From Sphingomonas sanxanigenens DSM 19645 = NX02 (GTDB lineage: Bacteria > Pseudomonadota > Alphaproteobacteria > Sphingomonadales > Sphingomonadaceae), in assembly GCF_000512205.2 (NCBI RefSeq), contig NZ_CP006644.1, positions 372,001 to 436,000 of the forward strand: DNA of 64,000 nucleotides, in the 5' to 3' direction. The notes under the pieces are model-generated. The model saw only the letters and a list, made by a program, of their open reading frames with translations, did not search any database and was not told the origin of the DNA. The position numbers and the translations under genes were made by a program. How positions within the stretch are numbered: the first letter of the stretch is position 1; each line of letters starts with the position of its first letter. Positions 45,133-54,152 of this stretch are shown here, piece by piece.

Positions 45133-46188
45133 TCAGTCCTGTGCCGGCAGGCCGGCAAGCAATGCCAGGCCAAGCGCGAACGAGACGATCACCGCCGCGG
45201 AATCCAGACCCATTCTGAAAATCGTCCGGTCCCGATGTTCCAGGAGACCGACCATGAAGATACCGATGAGCACGGCGCCGAGCAGCGCCGAGAGGGTTTC
45301 GAATGGACCAAGCATATTCACCACCGGCTCGCCATCAAAGATCCAGTCACCAACCGGAAGCAGGGACAGATTGATGAAGTTGGTGCCGAGGATCTGGCCG
45401 AACGCCATTTCGGGCCGACCCAGCTTCAGCGCGGCGATCACGGTTACCAGTTCAGGCAGCGAGGTCGCTGTGCCAATCAGCGCAAATCCGACGATCGCGC
45501 TGGTCAGCCCGGCCTGCTGCGCGATCGCGTCTCCGGTCTGGGATAGCGCGTAGCCCGCGGCAAACAACAGCGCGCCATGGAAGGCAACGCGCGCCCACAG
45601 AATAGCGAGCGGGGCGGTGGACACCTCCTCTTTCCCCCTCTTTTCGGGGGCCCCTTCCTCCTTGAGCGCCCAGCTGGTGCGCTCGTCATGTCCGGCGGCC
45701 AGCCACAGAAAGGCAAGGCAGAGAATGCCGATAGTCAGGCCGCCGATGCCCAAAGGCCCCACAGCCATGTCGCCAAGAACGATAAGGCCGGCGATCGCGA
45801 TCAGGATGATCATGCAGAGAGCGGCCATCATCATGGTCGATGGCTGGACAACGATCGATGTCACCGCCTTGCGGCCGACCAGGCCATCGGCAATCGCCAG
45901 CAGCAAAATGTTGATGGCGGCCGAGCCGAGAAGGTTGTTGACCGCGAGAGAGGGGTTGCCGATGCTCGAGGCGGTCGCGACGTTGGCCAGTTCGGGAAGA
46001 GAGGTGATGCCGCCGAGCAGAAGCATGCCGACAAAGACATGTTCGAGCCGTGTCCTCGCTGCGATCGCATCGAGCGCGCGGGTCAGCCGCCCGCCCGACA
46101 CCCAGATCACCGCCCCTGCTGCGGCGAAGATCAGGACATTGACCCATATCGGGTAATCGGCGGCGTTTGAAAGCGGCATGGTAGGCAA
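45133..46188 (-). CDS. Calcium/sodium antiporter family protein (CaCA, YrbG-like)
   Basis: A 351-residue inner-membrane cation exchanger with two inverted alpha repeats: GGITSLPELANVATASSIGNPSLAVNNLLGS in the first half and GTATSLPELVTVIAALKLGRPEMAFGQILGT in the second. The paired S-L-P-E motifs carry the cation-binding Glu residues. A charged cytoplasmic loop (WALKEEGAPEKRGKEE) separates the halves. The probable start is TTG at 46188, because GGAGG lies six bases upstream; ATG three codons later lacks good spacing. Ten or so membrane helices are expected. Confidence 0.88.
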   Translation of the reverse strand: MPTMPLSNAADYPIWVNVLIFAAAGAVIWVSGGRLTRALDAIAARTRLEHVFVGMLLLGGITSLPELANVATASSIGNPSLAVNNLLGSAAINILLLAIADGLVGRKAVTSIVVQPSTMMMAALCMIILIAIAGLIVLGDMAVGPLGIGGLTIGILCLAFLWLAAGHDERTSWALKEEGAPEKRGKEEVSTAPLAILWARVAFHGALLFAAGYALSQTGDAIAQQAGLTSAIVGFALIGTATSLPELVTVIAALKLGRPEMAFGQILGTNFINLSLLPVGDWIFDGEPVVNMLGPFETLSALLGAVLIGIFMVGLLEHRDRTIFRMGLDSAAVIVSFALGLALLAGLPAQD

Positions 46189-46533
46189 ACTGCCGCCTCC
46201 TCACGGCGTTCCCGCTTCGACGTTCTGCGCATGTCGCTTCGGGACGACTTTGCATCCCTGGTGCGGCGTCCGACCGCGAGACGGCGGGATAACATCTGCA
46301 TCGCGGCGCGCCGAGATCGGTCAAGTTGTCGGGTACACGCCGGCACCGGCGCTGCGGTATCCACCGTGCGTTGGTGTGCGTTTCGCAACGCTTGGGGATT
46401 ACGGACCGCGCCTGCCTCATGCCTCGACCTGGAAACTTCCGCGGCTGGAACGGTTACTACTCGTGGACAGGGAATGATTTTCCCCAGATGGCCGCCCGGG
46501 CCATCCGTTACACCCACCGCTTTGGGGATGCCG
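46189..46533. other. Divergent gene-free region
   Basis: About 345 bp between the antiporter and the epimerase-fusion gene. The upstream frame continuous with the fusion gene contains only low-similarity sequence. An imperfect inverted repeat GGGAA...TTCCC occurs at 46470-46484, about 55 bp before the fusion gene start. A GGGGATTACGGAC sequence near 46395 partly resembles the reverse of the shared motif but is two bases too short. Confidence 0.35.
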
Positions 46534-48999
46534 ATGACCGACAAACCCGTTGTTCTGATCACCGGCGCTGCCGGGAATATCGGCCGTTCATTGGCCGGTG
46601 CGCTGCAGGATCGCTATCGGGTGGTCGGCCTCGACGTGACGAAGGGCGACACGAACTATCCCGTTATCGAAGTGGACCTGACCGACGAGAAAAGCGTCGT
46701 CGAGGCGCTCGAGCGGATCGGAACCGAGCACGGTCGCCAAATCGCCAGCGTCGTTCACCTAGCCGCCTTCTTCGACTTCAGCGGCGAGGACAAACCACAA
46801 TATAAGTCCGTCAACGTCGAGGGCAGCCGCAATCTCATCCGCGGCCTGCAGCGCTTCAAGGTCGAACAGTTCGTCTATTCAGGCACGATGCTGGTGCATG
46901 AACCGTGCTCTCCAGGTGAGCGGATCGACGAGAGCCGCCCCATCGCGCCGGGCTGGGCCTATCCCCGTTCCAAGGCCGAAGCCGAGCAGGCGATCAGTGC
47001 TGCGCGGGGCGGCATACCGGTTGTCTTCCTGCACCTCGCCGGCGTCTACGACGAACGCACGTCCGTTCCGACCTTCGCCAACCAGGTCGCCCGGATCTAT
47101 GAACGCGATTTCCAAAGCCATCTTTATTCCGGCGATACCGATGCCGGGCAGGCGATGATCCATCGCGAGGACATGATCGACGCCTTCGTCCGTACGATCG
47201 ACCGTCGTGACCAGCTTGCCGGTGAGACCGTCATCCTGGTCGGCGAACCCGATGCGATCGGCTACGACGACCTGCAGGACCGCCTGGGTGCGCTCATCCA
47301 TGGCAAGGACGAGTGGGCCACGCTGCGCGTGCCGTCCGCCGTCGCGGGAATCGGAGCGTGGGTTCAGGACAAAGCCGAGCCGGTTATCCCGGACGCGATC
47401 GACCAGGGCACGCGTCCGTTCATCCAGCCGTTCATGACAAGGATGGCGAGCGACCATTATGCGCTCGATATCAGCCGCGCTCGTGCGCTCCTCGGATGGG
47501 AACCCAGGCACCGCCTCGAAGACGAACTGCCCGCCATCGTCGCCGCGCTGAAGAACGACCCTGCCGCCTGGTACGAGGGCAACCGCATTCCGCCGCCCGC
47601 ATTCGTCACCGAGGCCGAAGCGATCGGCGAGGACCCCGAGGCGTTGCGCGTGCGCCACGACGAGTGGCGCCGCAAGGCGCACGGCGACACGCGATGGGCG
47701 CATTTCGTCAATATCGCGCTCGGATGCTGGATCCTGGTCCAACCTGTGATCGTCGAAGTCGAGGAGCCGGCGCTTTTCTGGTCGGAGATCATATTCGGGA
47801 CGGCGCTGATCGTCTTTTCCACCCTGTCCCTGTCCTGGCGCATGGCCTGGGCGCGCTGGGCATCCGCCGCGGTTGCCGCCGGCATCATGGCGATCCCCTT
47901 CCTGTTCTGGACGGCCAATCCGGCCGCATTCCTGTCCGACACGCTGGTCGGGGCGTTCGCTTTCGGCCTCGCGGTCGGCACGCGCCCCGAACCCGGAACC
48001 TCGATGGTCGCGGCGATGACCGGGCCGGATATCCCTCCGGGCTGGAGCTACAACCCTTCCGCCTGGACGCAACGGTTGCCGATCATCGTCCTTGCGCTGA
48101 TCGGACTACTGGTCGCACGTTATCTGACGGCCTATCAGCTTGGTCATATCGAGAGCGTCTGGGAACCGTTCTTCCCCGGTCTTCCGGACGAACCGGAGAA
48201 AAACGGCACCGAGGCGGTGATCACCTCTTCGGTATCCGAAGCGTTTCCGATCCCCGACGCGGCGCTCGGCGGATACACCTATGCGCTCGAGATCGTTACC
48301 GGCATCGTCGGCGCTCGCGCGCGCTGGCGCACCATGCCATGGCTGGTATTCCTGTTCGGGCTTATGATCGCGCCGCTCGGTATTGTCTCGATCCTGTTCG
48401 TGATCATCCAGCCCATCGTCATCGGAACCTGGGCGACGCTGACATTGATCGGCGCTGCCGCCATGCTGATCCAGATCCCCTATTCGCTCGATGAGCTGCT
48501 TGCGACCGTCCAGTTCGTGCGGAGACGGACACGCGCCGGACGTCCGTGGCTGCGGGTCTTCCTGTTCGGCGACACCGACAGCGGCCAGCGCAAGCCACGG
48601 ACCGATGAGTTCGAACGGGGCCCTGCCGAGGTGCTTCGCGAGATGTGGGCGGGCGGCGTCAATCTTCCCTGGAATCTCGCGCTCGCCGCCTTGCTGGCAA
48701 CATCGCTCTTGTTCACGCGGCTGACGTTCGGGGCGGACGGGACGATGGCCCACTCGGATCACCTTGTCGGCTTTCTCGCGTTGACGGTGATCTCCCTGGC
48801 TGCCGCGGAAGTGGCGCGGCCGGTGCGCTACTGTCTCATTCCGCTTGGCGCATCAACGATGGTGACGCCGTTCCTGTTCGGCGCCGACGCCACGCACAGC
48901 GTCGCAAGCATCGTGGTCGGGGCTTTGCTCATCGCGCTCAGTTTACGGCGCGGCGAGATCAGGGAGCGCTATGGAAGCTGGGATCGCTGCATTGTCTGA
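46534..48999 (+). CDS. NAD-dependent epimerase fused to SPW-like and VKOR-like membrane domains
   Basis: An 821-residue fusion. Residues 1-330 are an extended SDR: ITGAAGNIGRSL (NAD-binding), SGTMLVHEP and YPRSK (catalytic Tyr/Lys). About 385-490 is a four-helix SPW-repeat-like region (WAHFVNIALGCWILVQP and SEIIFGTALIVFSTLSLSW). About 510-700 resembles a vitamin K epoxide reductase-family domain (SEAFPIPDAALGG, WLVFLFGLMIAPLGIVSIL, and IQPIVIGTWATLTLIGAA). VKOR-type enzymes need CxxC in the last stretch; here those positions are Ala634 and Thr637, so thiol chemistry is probably lost. A second membrane region lies at 720-821. The start at 46534 has GGGG upstream. Substrate unknown. Confidence 0.8.
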   Translation: MTDKPVVLITGAAGNIGRSLAGALQDRYRVVGLDVTKGDTNYPVIEVDLTDEKSVVEALERIGTEHGRQIASVVHLAAFFDFSGEDKPQYKSVNVEGSRNLIRGLQRFKVEQFVYSGTMLVHEPCSPGERIDESRPIAPGWAYPRSKAEAEQAISAARGGIPVVFLHLAGVYDERTSVPTFANQVARIYERDFQSHLYSGDTDAGQAMIHREDMIDAFVRTIDRRDQLAGETVILVGEPDAIGYDDLQDRLGALIHGKDEWATLRVPSAVAGIGAWVQDKAEPVIPDAIDQGTRPFIQPFMTRMASDHYALDISRARALLGWEPRHRLEDELPAIVAALKNDPAAWYEGNRIPPPAFVTEAEAIGEDPEALRVRHDEWRRKAHGDTRWAHFVNIALGCWILVQPVIVEVEEPALFWSEIIFGTALIVFSTLSLSWRMAWARWASAAVAAGIMAIPFLFWTANPAAFLSDTLVGAFAFGLAVGTRPEPGTSMVAAMTGPDIPPGWSYNPSAWTQRLPIIVLALIGLLVARYLTAYQLGHIESVWEPFFPGLPDEPEKNGTEAVITSSVSEAFPIPDAALGGYTYALEIVTGIVGARARWRTMPWLVFLFGLMIAPLGIVSILFVIIQPIVIGTWATLTLIGAAAMLIQIPYSLDELLATVQFVRRRTRAGRPWLRVFLFGDTDSGQRKPRTDEFERGPAEVLREMWAGGVNLPWNLALAALLATSLLFTRLTFGADGTMAHSDHLVGFLALTVISLAAAEVARPVRYCLIPLGASTMVTPFLFGADATHSVASIVVGALLIALSLRRGEIRERYGSWDRCIV

Positions 49000-49020
49000 C
49001 CGGCGCGCACCTGGGCATCG

Positions 49021-49164
49021 TCAGCCTTGCTTTTGGCGAGCGCGCCGGCCCGCTTTCGGCTTGGGCTCGGTCACGGATCTGGGCGGCTTCCCTTGCTCTG
49101 CGGGCGGGCAGATCATCTCATTCTCCACCTCGCGATTCTGGGGTCTTTTCTTGAGGTCGCTCAT
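49021..49164 (-). CDS. Small basic protein
   Basis: A 47-residue, highly charged protein MSDLKKRPQNREVENEMICP, ending in a Lys/Arg/Pro-rich tail (SVTEPKPKAGRRARQ). AGGAG lies six bases before the ATG, giving strong translational support. It lies 73 bp downstream of the DUF2171 gene on the same strand, so they may form an operon. No family is recognised; a nucleic-acid-binding role is possible from the charge. Confidence 0.55.
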   Translation of the reverse strand: MSDLKKRPQNREVENEMICPPAEQGKPPRSVTEPKPKAGRRARQKQG

Positions 49165-49237
49165 TTCCATCTCCTGAAATGACGTTGACCGATCGCCAGA
49201 GGCGCCCATGCGCCCCTGGCCTCTCTTGCGGCTTCGG

Positions 49238-49504
49238 TCAGGACCGCTTGTCCGAAAGAGGTTCGCCGCCGTCCTCCTCTTCAAGTAGCACTGCGGCATC
49301 CCCCGCCGCCGACAGACGGACCTGGTTGCCTTCGACCGCAGCGACGAGACCGCCTGACAAATAATGGTGGTGATCGCTATGGGAGCCGCTGTCGGCCTTC
49401 GTCATCTTGATGCGATCCCCTTCCACCTTGTCGACCGTGCCGATGTGGACGCCGTCGGCACCGATGATTTCCATATGCTCCTTGATCTCACTCAGATCGG
49501 CCAT
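49238..49504 (-). CDS. DUF2171 domain protein
   Basis: An 88-residue protein with the DUF2171 pattern: DLSEIKEHMEIIGADGVHIG, then VDKVEGDRIKMTKADS, then the His-rich HHHYLSGGLVAAVEGNQVRLSAAGDAAV. It resembles a PRC-barrel-like small beta domain. The cluster of three histidines might bind metal. AGGAG lies seven bases before the ATG at 49504. The family is common in sphingomonads and related bacteria and often found with stress genes; its function is not known. Confidence 0.85.
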   Translation of the reverse strand: MADLSEIKEHMEIIGADGVHIGTVDKVEGDRIKMTKADSGSHSDHHHYLSGGLVAAVEGNQVRLSAAGDAAVLLEEEDGGEPLSDKRS

Positions 49505-49698
49505 GTCCGTTCTCCTGTCGCTCGGATGTCGGTTTACGATGAACGTGCGAGCCATCGGTTCGGCCACCATGGGCGCAACACTTCGGCGCAGAAATGGCTC
49601 TTGCCGTTTGGTCTCCTTGCACAATGGGACAGGCTGTAGCGGGATCGAATGCCTGCGGCTGCTGTTGATTGTCATATCGATCGCAGCCCGAGGTCAAA

Positions 49699-50334
49699 GT
49701 GCCGATCACGACGAACCCGGAATGGCAGCAAATGGCGCTCTATGCCGGCGGCGCCGCTCTATTGCTGATCCTGCTGTTCAAACTTCCCTATGTCGGCCGG
49801 CTCCTGCGGTCGCTTTTCTCCTTCGCATTGTTCGCCTTGTGCCTTTTGCTGCTCTTCCAGCAGGCCCCCTTCGATCCCAATCTCGCGCGCCTGACAGCCA
49901 GGCTCGGGCTCGACAGCCAGGACGTCGTCGGCGGTGGAGTGCGCATCCGCATGTCTCGCGATGGCCATTTCTGGGCGCAGGTATCAATCAACGGCCTCGA
50001 ACGGCGCATGCTGGTAGATAGCGGCGCGACGATCACCGCCCTCTCGCAGCCCACCGCGGAACTGGCCTCGGTGCCGCACGGCGTCGGACTGTTGCCGGTG
50101 ATCCTGCGGACGGCGAATGGCGCAGTGCAGGCTGAGACCGGCACCGTCGATCGGCTTAGCCTCGGCAGCATCGAGGCGCGAAACCTGAAGGTCGTGATCT
50201 CGCCGGCGCTCGGCAATGCGGACGTGCTTGGCATGAAGTTTCTGTCTCAGCTGGCATCCTGGCGGGTCGAGAACCGTGTGCTGGTCCTCGTGCCTAAGAA
50301 ACCAGTTGAAACAGCCTTCCACAAAAGAGGATGA
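49699..50334 (+). CDS. Membrane-anchored retropepsin-like aspartic protease
   Basis: A 211-residue protein with two N-terminal hydrophobic helices (ALYAGGAALLLILLFKL and LFSFALFALCLLLLF), then a clan AA aspartic protease domain. The active site is MLVDSGATITALS (Asp107-Ser-Gly), and the distal hydrophobic-hydrophobic-Gly is seen in NADVLGMKFLSQLASWRVENRVLVL. It matches the TIGR02281-type group of bacterial retropepsin-like proteins. These are expected to dimerise, as only one active Asp is present. The start is GTG with GAGG five bases upstream. The protease would face the periplasm or cytoplasm depending on helix orientation. Substrate unknown. Confidence 0.85.
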   Translation: MPITTNPEWQQMALYAGGAALLLILLFKLPYVGRLLRSLFSFALFALCLLLLFQQAPFDPNLARLTARLGLDSQDVVGGGVRIRMSRDGHFWAQVSINGLERRMLVDSGATITALSQPTAELASVPHGVGLLPVILRTANGAVQAETGTVDRLSLGSIEARNLKVVISPALGNADVLGMKFLSQLASWRVENRVLVLVPKKPVETAFHKRG

Positions 50335-50381
50335 TCGATATTGCTTGGCGCCGCCGGCTGATCTCGCAGCACCGTTCGTCC

Positions 50382-51224
50382 TCATAGCGGCGACTGTTCG
50401 CTGAAATGGTGAAGGGTGGAGCGACTCCCAAGCGCGATGGGCGCCGACCAGCGCCCCGGATCTGTGCCGACGGCGCCAAAGCCGGAGAACTCCCTCCAGC
50501 TGCCGTTGCGATGTTCGATTACGTCCCCGCCGGCCGCGCGTACGAGCGCCAGACCTCCCGCCACATCCCAGATGTTCGGACGCTCGAACCACGCCATCTC
50601 CAGGATTCCCGCTGCGACAAAGGCGCACTCGATGGCAGCGGACCCAGTCTTCCGCCCGTCCCAACCATGAATCGCACCGGCGCGGGCATAGGGCTCGCCG
50701 CCAAGCCGCCGCCGGATCGCGGGGTTGAGCGCGCTGTCGAGCGGTGTGCCGTTGAAGCGAAGAGGCCCTCCTGCCGCTGCGTGATAGACGCCAGGTTCCA
50801 GAGCATGGCTTGCGCTGCACCAGACCGCGCCGACGATTGGCTGGCCGCGATAGAGCACGCCCACCGAGGAGGCAAAGAGAGGGAAGCTGTTGATGAAGTT
50901 GGCGGTGCCGTCGATCGGATCGACGGCCCACAGAAAATCGTGACCAGGGCTTGGCCGGTGATCGATTTCCTCGCCAACGATGTCGTGTGTCGGAAAGGCT
51001 TCACCCAGGCGGTCGCGAATGAGCGCCTCTACACGGCCGTCAATCTCCGAGACCGGGTCCTTGAGGTGCATCGGGTTCTCTTCCGTCCCCTTATACTTGA
51101 TCCGCAACAGGTTGCCCAGCGCAGCGCGGATTTCAGCGCCACCCAATTGCGCCAGTTCGACCGCAACGCTTTCGATGCGGGATAGCAATTCCGGCTCGGG
51201 CTGAGGAAAGCGATCCTGTGTCAC
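50382..51224 (-). CDS. Inositol monophosphatase-family phosphatase
   Basis: A 280-residue Mg2+-dependent phosphatase of the IMPase/CysQ superfamily. Metal motifs are GEEIDH at 84-89, WAVDPIDGTANF at 99-110 (DPIDGT) and WDVAGGLALVRAAGG near 225. Sequence alone does not separate inositol-1-phosphatase, fructose-1,6-bisphosphatase and 3'(2'),5'-bisphosphate nucleotidase. The start is GTG overlapping the stop of the lipid-kinase-like gene (GTGA), so the two are coupled. Combined with a lipid kinase and a phospholipid methyltransferase, a role in phospholipid headgroup metabolism is plausible. Confidence 0.85.
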   Translation of the reverse strand: MTQDRFPQPEPELLSRIESVAVELAQLGGAEIRAALGNLLRIKYKGTEENPMHLKDPVSEIDGRVEALIRDRLGEAFPTHDIVGEEIDHRPSPGHDFLWAVDPIDGTANFINSFPLFASSVGVLYRGQPIVGAVWCSASHALEPGVYHAAAGGPLRFNGTPLDSALNPAIRRRLGGEPYARAGAIHGWDGRKTGSAAIECAFVAAGILEMAWFERPNIWDVAGGLALVRAAGGDVIEHRNGSWREFSGFGAVGTDPGRWSAPIALGSRSTLHHFSEQSPL

Positions 51225-52093
51225 ACGAATACCTTGGGCTTAAGAATCTTCACCGCGGGCACACGGATGCGAATGTCGACGGTTCCCGACAAATCTTCGT
51301 TCGGCGAGCGATCATCTAGACGAAACGGGCGCTCCTTGACGGCCATGAGGATCCTCGCCGCCTGCCTTGTCGGGATCGGACAAGGCTGGTCATCGGGCGT
51401 CACCGCCCAATGGAGGAGGCTGTCACGCTGATCCGGAGTGACGATCACAACGTCGAGTATACCGTCGCCAGGCAAGGCGTTTCGGGCAAGCGCAAGGCGG
51501 GAGCCAGCGTAGCCGATATTCATCACCTCGACCATCAGACACTCGCCTTCCCACGACCATTCGTCCGCGTCGATGGCACAGTGGAAGGGATTGGCCTTGG
51601 CGAGCGCAGCTCGAAACGCCGCTCGGCCATTGGCCTGCTTCTCCGCAGTTGAGGACGGTTCCTCCTCCGCCTTGTCGACAGCGTCGGTCAGCACGCCCGA
51701 CCCCAATGCTTCGACGAACCGCTTGCAACCCCAGGGCCCATCAGCCTCGCATCGATCCAGCCATGTCCACTGGTCCATCGACCACCGTCCCGGCAAATCG
51801 CGCCAGGGTCCATCAACGCCCAGGGCATGGGCGATGTTGTTGGAACCGCCCAACGGAAGGATCGCGATCGGGCAATCGGCATTCTCAAACGCAGAGACGA
51901 CATCGGCAACCGTGCCGTCACCACCCGCAGCGATGATGAAATCGACAGGGGCTTGCAGCGCGACCGCCAGATCTTCGTCGCCGTGAGCGCAATAGATCGT
52001 TTTGATGCCCGCTGCCTCCAGCACCGCTTCGATCGCCTCTCGCGGATCGGGATCAGTGCCGGCATTGTCGTTATGGACGAGAAGCGCGCGCAT
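51221..52093 (-). CDS. Diacylglycerol kinase-family lipid kinase
   Basis: A 290-residue DAGK-catalytic-domain protein. The nucleotide-binding motif IIAAGGDGTVADV is at 53-65, followed by ILPLGGSNNIAHALG and later GDGILDVVIVTPDQ. The order and length match the YegS/BmrU group, which phosphorylates diacylglycerol, sphingosine-like lipids or phosphatidylglycerol. The domain between 100 and 170 contains a charged insertion (VDKAEEEPSSTAEKQ). In sphingomonads a lipid kinase could act on sphingoid bases, but this is inference. It is upstream of and coupled to the IMPase-like gene. Confidence 0.85.
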   Translation of the reverse strand: MRALLVHNDNAGTDPDPREAIEAVLEAAGIKTIYCAHGDEDLAVALQAPVDFIIAAGGDGTVADVVSAFENADCPIAILPLGGSNNIAHALGVDGPWRDLPGRWSMDQWTWLDRCEADGPWGCKRFVEALGSGVLTDAVDKAEEEPSSTAEKQANGRAAFRAALAKANPFHCAIDADEWSWEGECLMVEVMNIGYAGSRLALARNALPGDGILDVVIVTPDQRDSLLHWAVTPDDQPCPIPTRQAARILMAVKERPFRLDDRSPNEDLSGTVDIRIRVPAVKILKPKVFV

Positions 52094-52301
52094 GAGGTTC
52101 CTGCAGGCGGAGACGAGTACAAGTCCGGAAAGCCAGATGCCCCGATTTCGTTCCGGATACCTCTAGCGATCAACCAGAGCAGTGAACCCTGTGCCGCCAT
52201 CGGTCCGCTTGGAGCGGGGCCTCGTGCACTTTGCTGTCCGGCGAAACTTCATCCAGGGCTGCTCGTTTATCGGGAATGTCGACAATGAATGAGAGCAGTT
52301 G

Positions 52302-52925
52302 ATGGCCACCTCTTTCGATATTTCTGATAAGGAGGGCGCCTCGCGTAACCGTAACGGCGGGGGACTCCAAGTCTCCATTCGCGAATTTCTACGCCGCCCC
52401 AATCTTGTCGGATCGGCCTTCCCTGCATCGCGCTATTTGGTCAAAGCGTTGTTGGAACCGGTCGACTGGATGAATGCGCGCGTCGTTGTAGAATTTGGGC
52501 CGGGCACCGGACCTCTCTCCCGAGCCCTCCTTCAAAGGATGCCGCGAGACAGCCGGTTGGTAGCCATCGATGTCAGCCGGCGATTTACCCGCCATCTGCG
52601 CCGAACCATCGATGATTCTCGCTTGCTGGCGGTTCCCGCGCCCGCCGCGTCCGCCGACCTCATCCTGGAAAAGCATGGGCTTGGATCCGCCGATCTCATC
52701 GTCACCGGCATTCCATTTTCGACAATGTCCGCCGAGGAGGGCGCTCGCACTCTCGATATAAGTGCGCGGATTCTTCAGAGACAAGGGGCACTCCTCGCCT
52801 ATCAGATGCGCTCGACGATAGCTCCACTGCTCGCCGAGCGTTTCGGAGGCGTTGAAACATCCTATGTTTGGCGGAATATTCCGCCCTGCCACGTTTATCG
52901 CGCGGAACGCCCTCGCAAGGCTTGA
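52302..52925 (+). CDS. Phospholipid N-methyltransferase-like SAM methyltransferase
   Basis: A 207-residue small class I methyltransferase with the SAM motif ARVVVEFGPGTGPLSRALLQ and an acidic motif II region (SRLVAIDVSRRF). FLRRPNLVGSAFPASRYLVKALL before it is typical of PmtA-like proteins, which methylate phosphatidylethanolamine. The C-terminus YVWRNIPPCHVYRAERP is also conserved in this group. It is divergent from the lipid-kinase/IMPase pair with about 200 bp between. ATG at 52302 is preferred over the preceding TTG. The length fits the short Rhodobacter-type PmtA. Confidence 0.82.
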   Translation: MATSFDISDKEGASRNRNGGGLQVSIREFLRRPNLVGSAFPASRYLVKALLEPVDWMNARVVVEFGPGTGPLSRALLQRMPRDSRLVAIDVSRRFTRHLRRTIDDSRLLAVPAPAASADLILEKHGLGSADLIVTGIPFSTMSAEEGARTLDISARILQRQGALLAYQMRSTIAPLLAERFGGVETSYVWRNIPPCHVYRAERPRKA

Positions 52926-52928
52926 ATC

Positions 52929-54152
52929 CTATGATTTAAGGGAAAGCAGTTGCGAAAACAGCAGGGGCGCGCGTGTTTCATTGCCATCGACCCGTATCCA
53001 GCTATCAGCGGCTACTACCGACGACAGGATATGGGACCGCTGATCGCCCTCGAGCTCGATACCCAGAGCACCATAGTCATCATGGTGGGCACGACCCCGC
53101 AAGAATAATGTTGTTCCGGGACGGCGCGGTATTCGGGTTTTGATCGGGATGCCGGCTTCGATCGGAACGCGAAGCATTTCGCGCAGCAAAGCGCCAAAGA
53201 AGAAGCGGAATCCCACGGCGGCGGCGACAGGATTTCCCGGCAGGCCCAAAAATGGCCTGTTATCCGCTAGCGTCGCGAACAATATTGGTTTGCCGGGACG
53301 CATGGAGACGCCGTTGAAATGGATGGTCGCACCGAGTTTTTCGAGCGTGCCGGGGATCAGGTCATAGTCGCCAGCAGACACACCACCTGTCGAAATGAGG
53401 ATATCCGCATCCCCGTCGATCAGGCCCTTTTCAAGTTGATCCGCCTCATCGGCCGCATGGTGACAAGAATGGTACGGCAATCCAATTTCACGCAATGCTG
53501 CCATTAGCATGGGCCCGTTACTGTCGGGAATGCGCGCAGGATGATCCAGTGACGCCGCATCGGCCGCCAGTTCTGAACCAGTGCAGACGAGCCGCACCCG
53601 CGGCCAACGCCGGACCTCCACCTCGGACACTCCCGCCGCCACCATCAACCCGATACCGGCGGGTGAGAGCAGCTTGCCCCGCGCCACCAATGGGGCTCCG
53701 GCAAGCACATCTTCGCCCTGCAGGCGGATATTGCTTCCCGCGGGCACCGGCATGGTAAGCGATAGCCGGCGGCCGCCACCAACCATGGTGCTGACAGTCT
53801 CTTCCTTGATCAAGACTGAGTCCGCTCCGTTCGGAACGGGCGCGCCAGTCGCGATGCGTGCCGCCTCACCCGCGCGCAGACCTTCCGCAGCTACGCCTGC
53901 CGCTCCGTATCGCTCGACAACCAGCATATGAACAGGATCCTCTGCCGAAGCTCTTAAGGTGAAATCGCTAGCCAGCGCGAACCCGTCCATGGCCGATGCG
54001 CGGAATCTGGGGACTGGCAGTTGAGCCAGTGGAGGCGTAGCAACGACCCGGCCGGAAGCAACGAACACCGGCACCATTTCTGTGGTAAGTTCGGGCGCGT
54101 TATCGCGCAGTATCCGCAAAGCCGTATCGACGTCGGGTTTTGCTCTAACCAT
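52929..54152 (-). CDS. moeA: Molybdopterin molybdenumtransferase
   Basis: A 407-residue enzyme that inserts molybdate into adenylylated molybdopterin. The domain order is regular: VPRFRASAMDGFALAS in the N-terminal domain, RIATGAPVPNGADSVLIKEE in the middle, and the MoaB-like domain with VCTGSEL, DSNGPML, STGGVSAGDYD, FNGVSMRPGKP and GLPGNPVAA. A beta-barrel C-terminal domain follows. It overlaps the end of mobA by 8 bp, so fdhD, mobA and moeA form one transcription unit. It would serve the formate dehydrogenase encoded further upstream. Confidence 0.94.
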   Translation of the reverse strand: MVRAKPDVDTALRILRDNAPELTTEMVPVFVASGRVVATPPLAQLPVPRFRASAMDGFALASDFTLRASAEDPVHMLVVERYGAAGVAAEGLRAGEAARIATGAPVPNGADSVLIKEETVSTMVGGGRRLSLTMPVPAGSNIRLQGEDVLAGAPLVARGKLLSPAGIGLMVAAGVSEVEVRRWPRVRLVCTGSELAADAASLDHPARIPDSNGPMLMAALREIGLPYHSCHHAADEADQLEKGLIDGDADILISTGGVSAGDYDLIPGTLEKLGATIHFNGVSMRPGKPILFATLADNRPFLGLPGNPVAAAVGFRFFFGALLREMLRVPIEAGIPIKTRIPRRPGTTLFLRGRAHHDDYGALGIELEGDQRSHILSSVVAADSWIRVDGNETRAPLLFSQLLSLKS

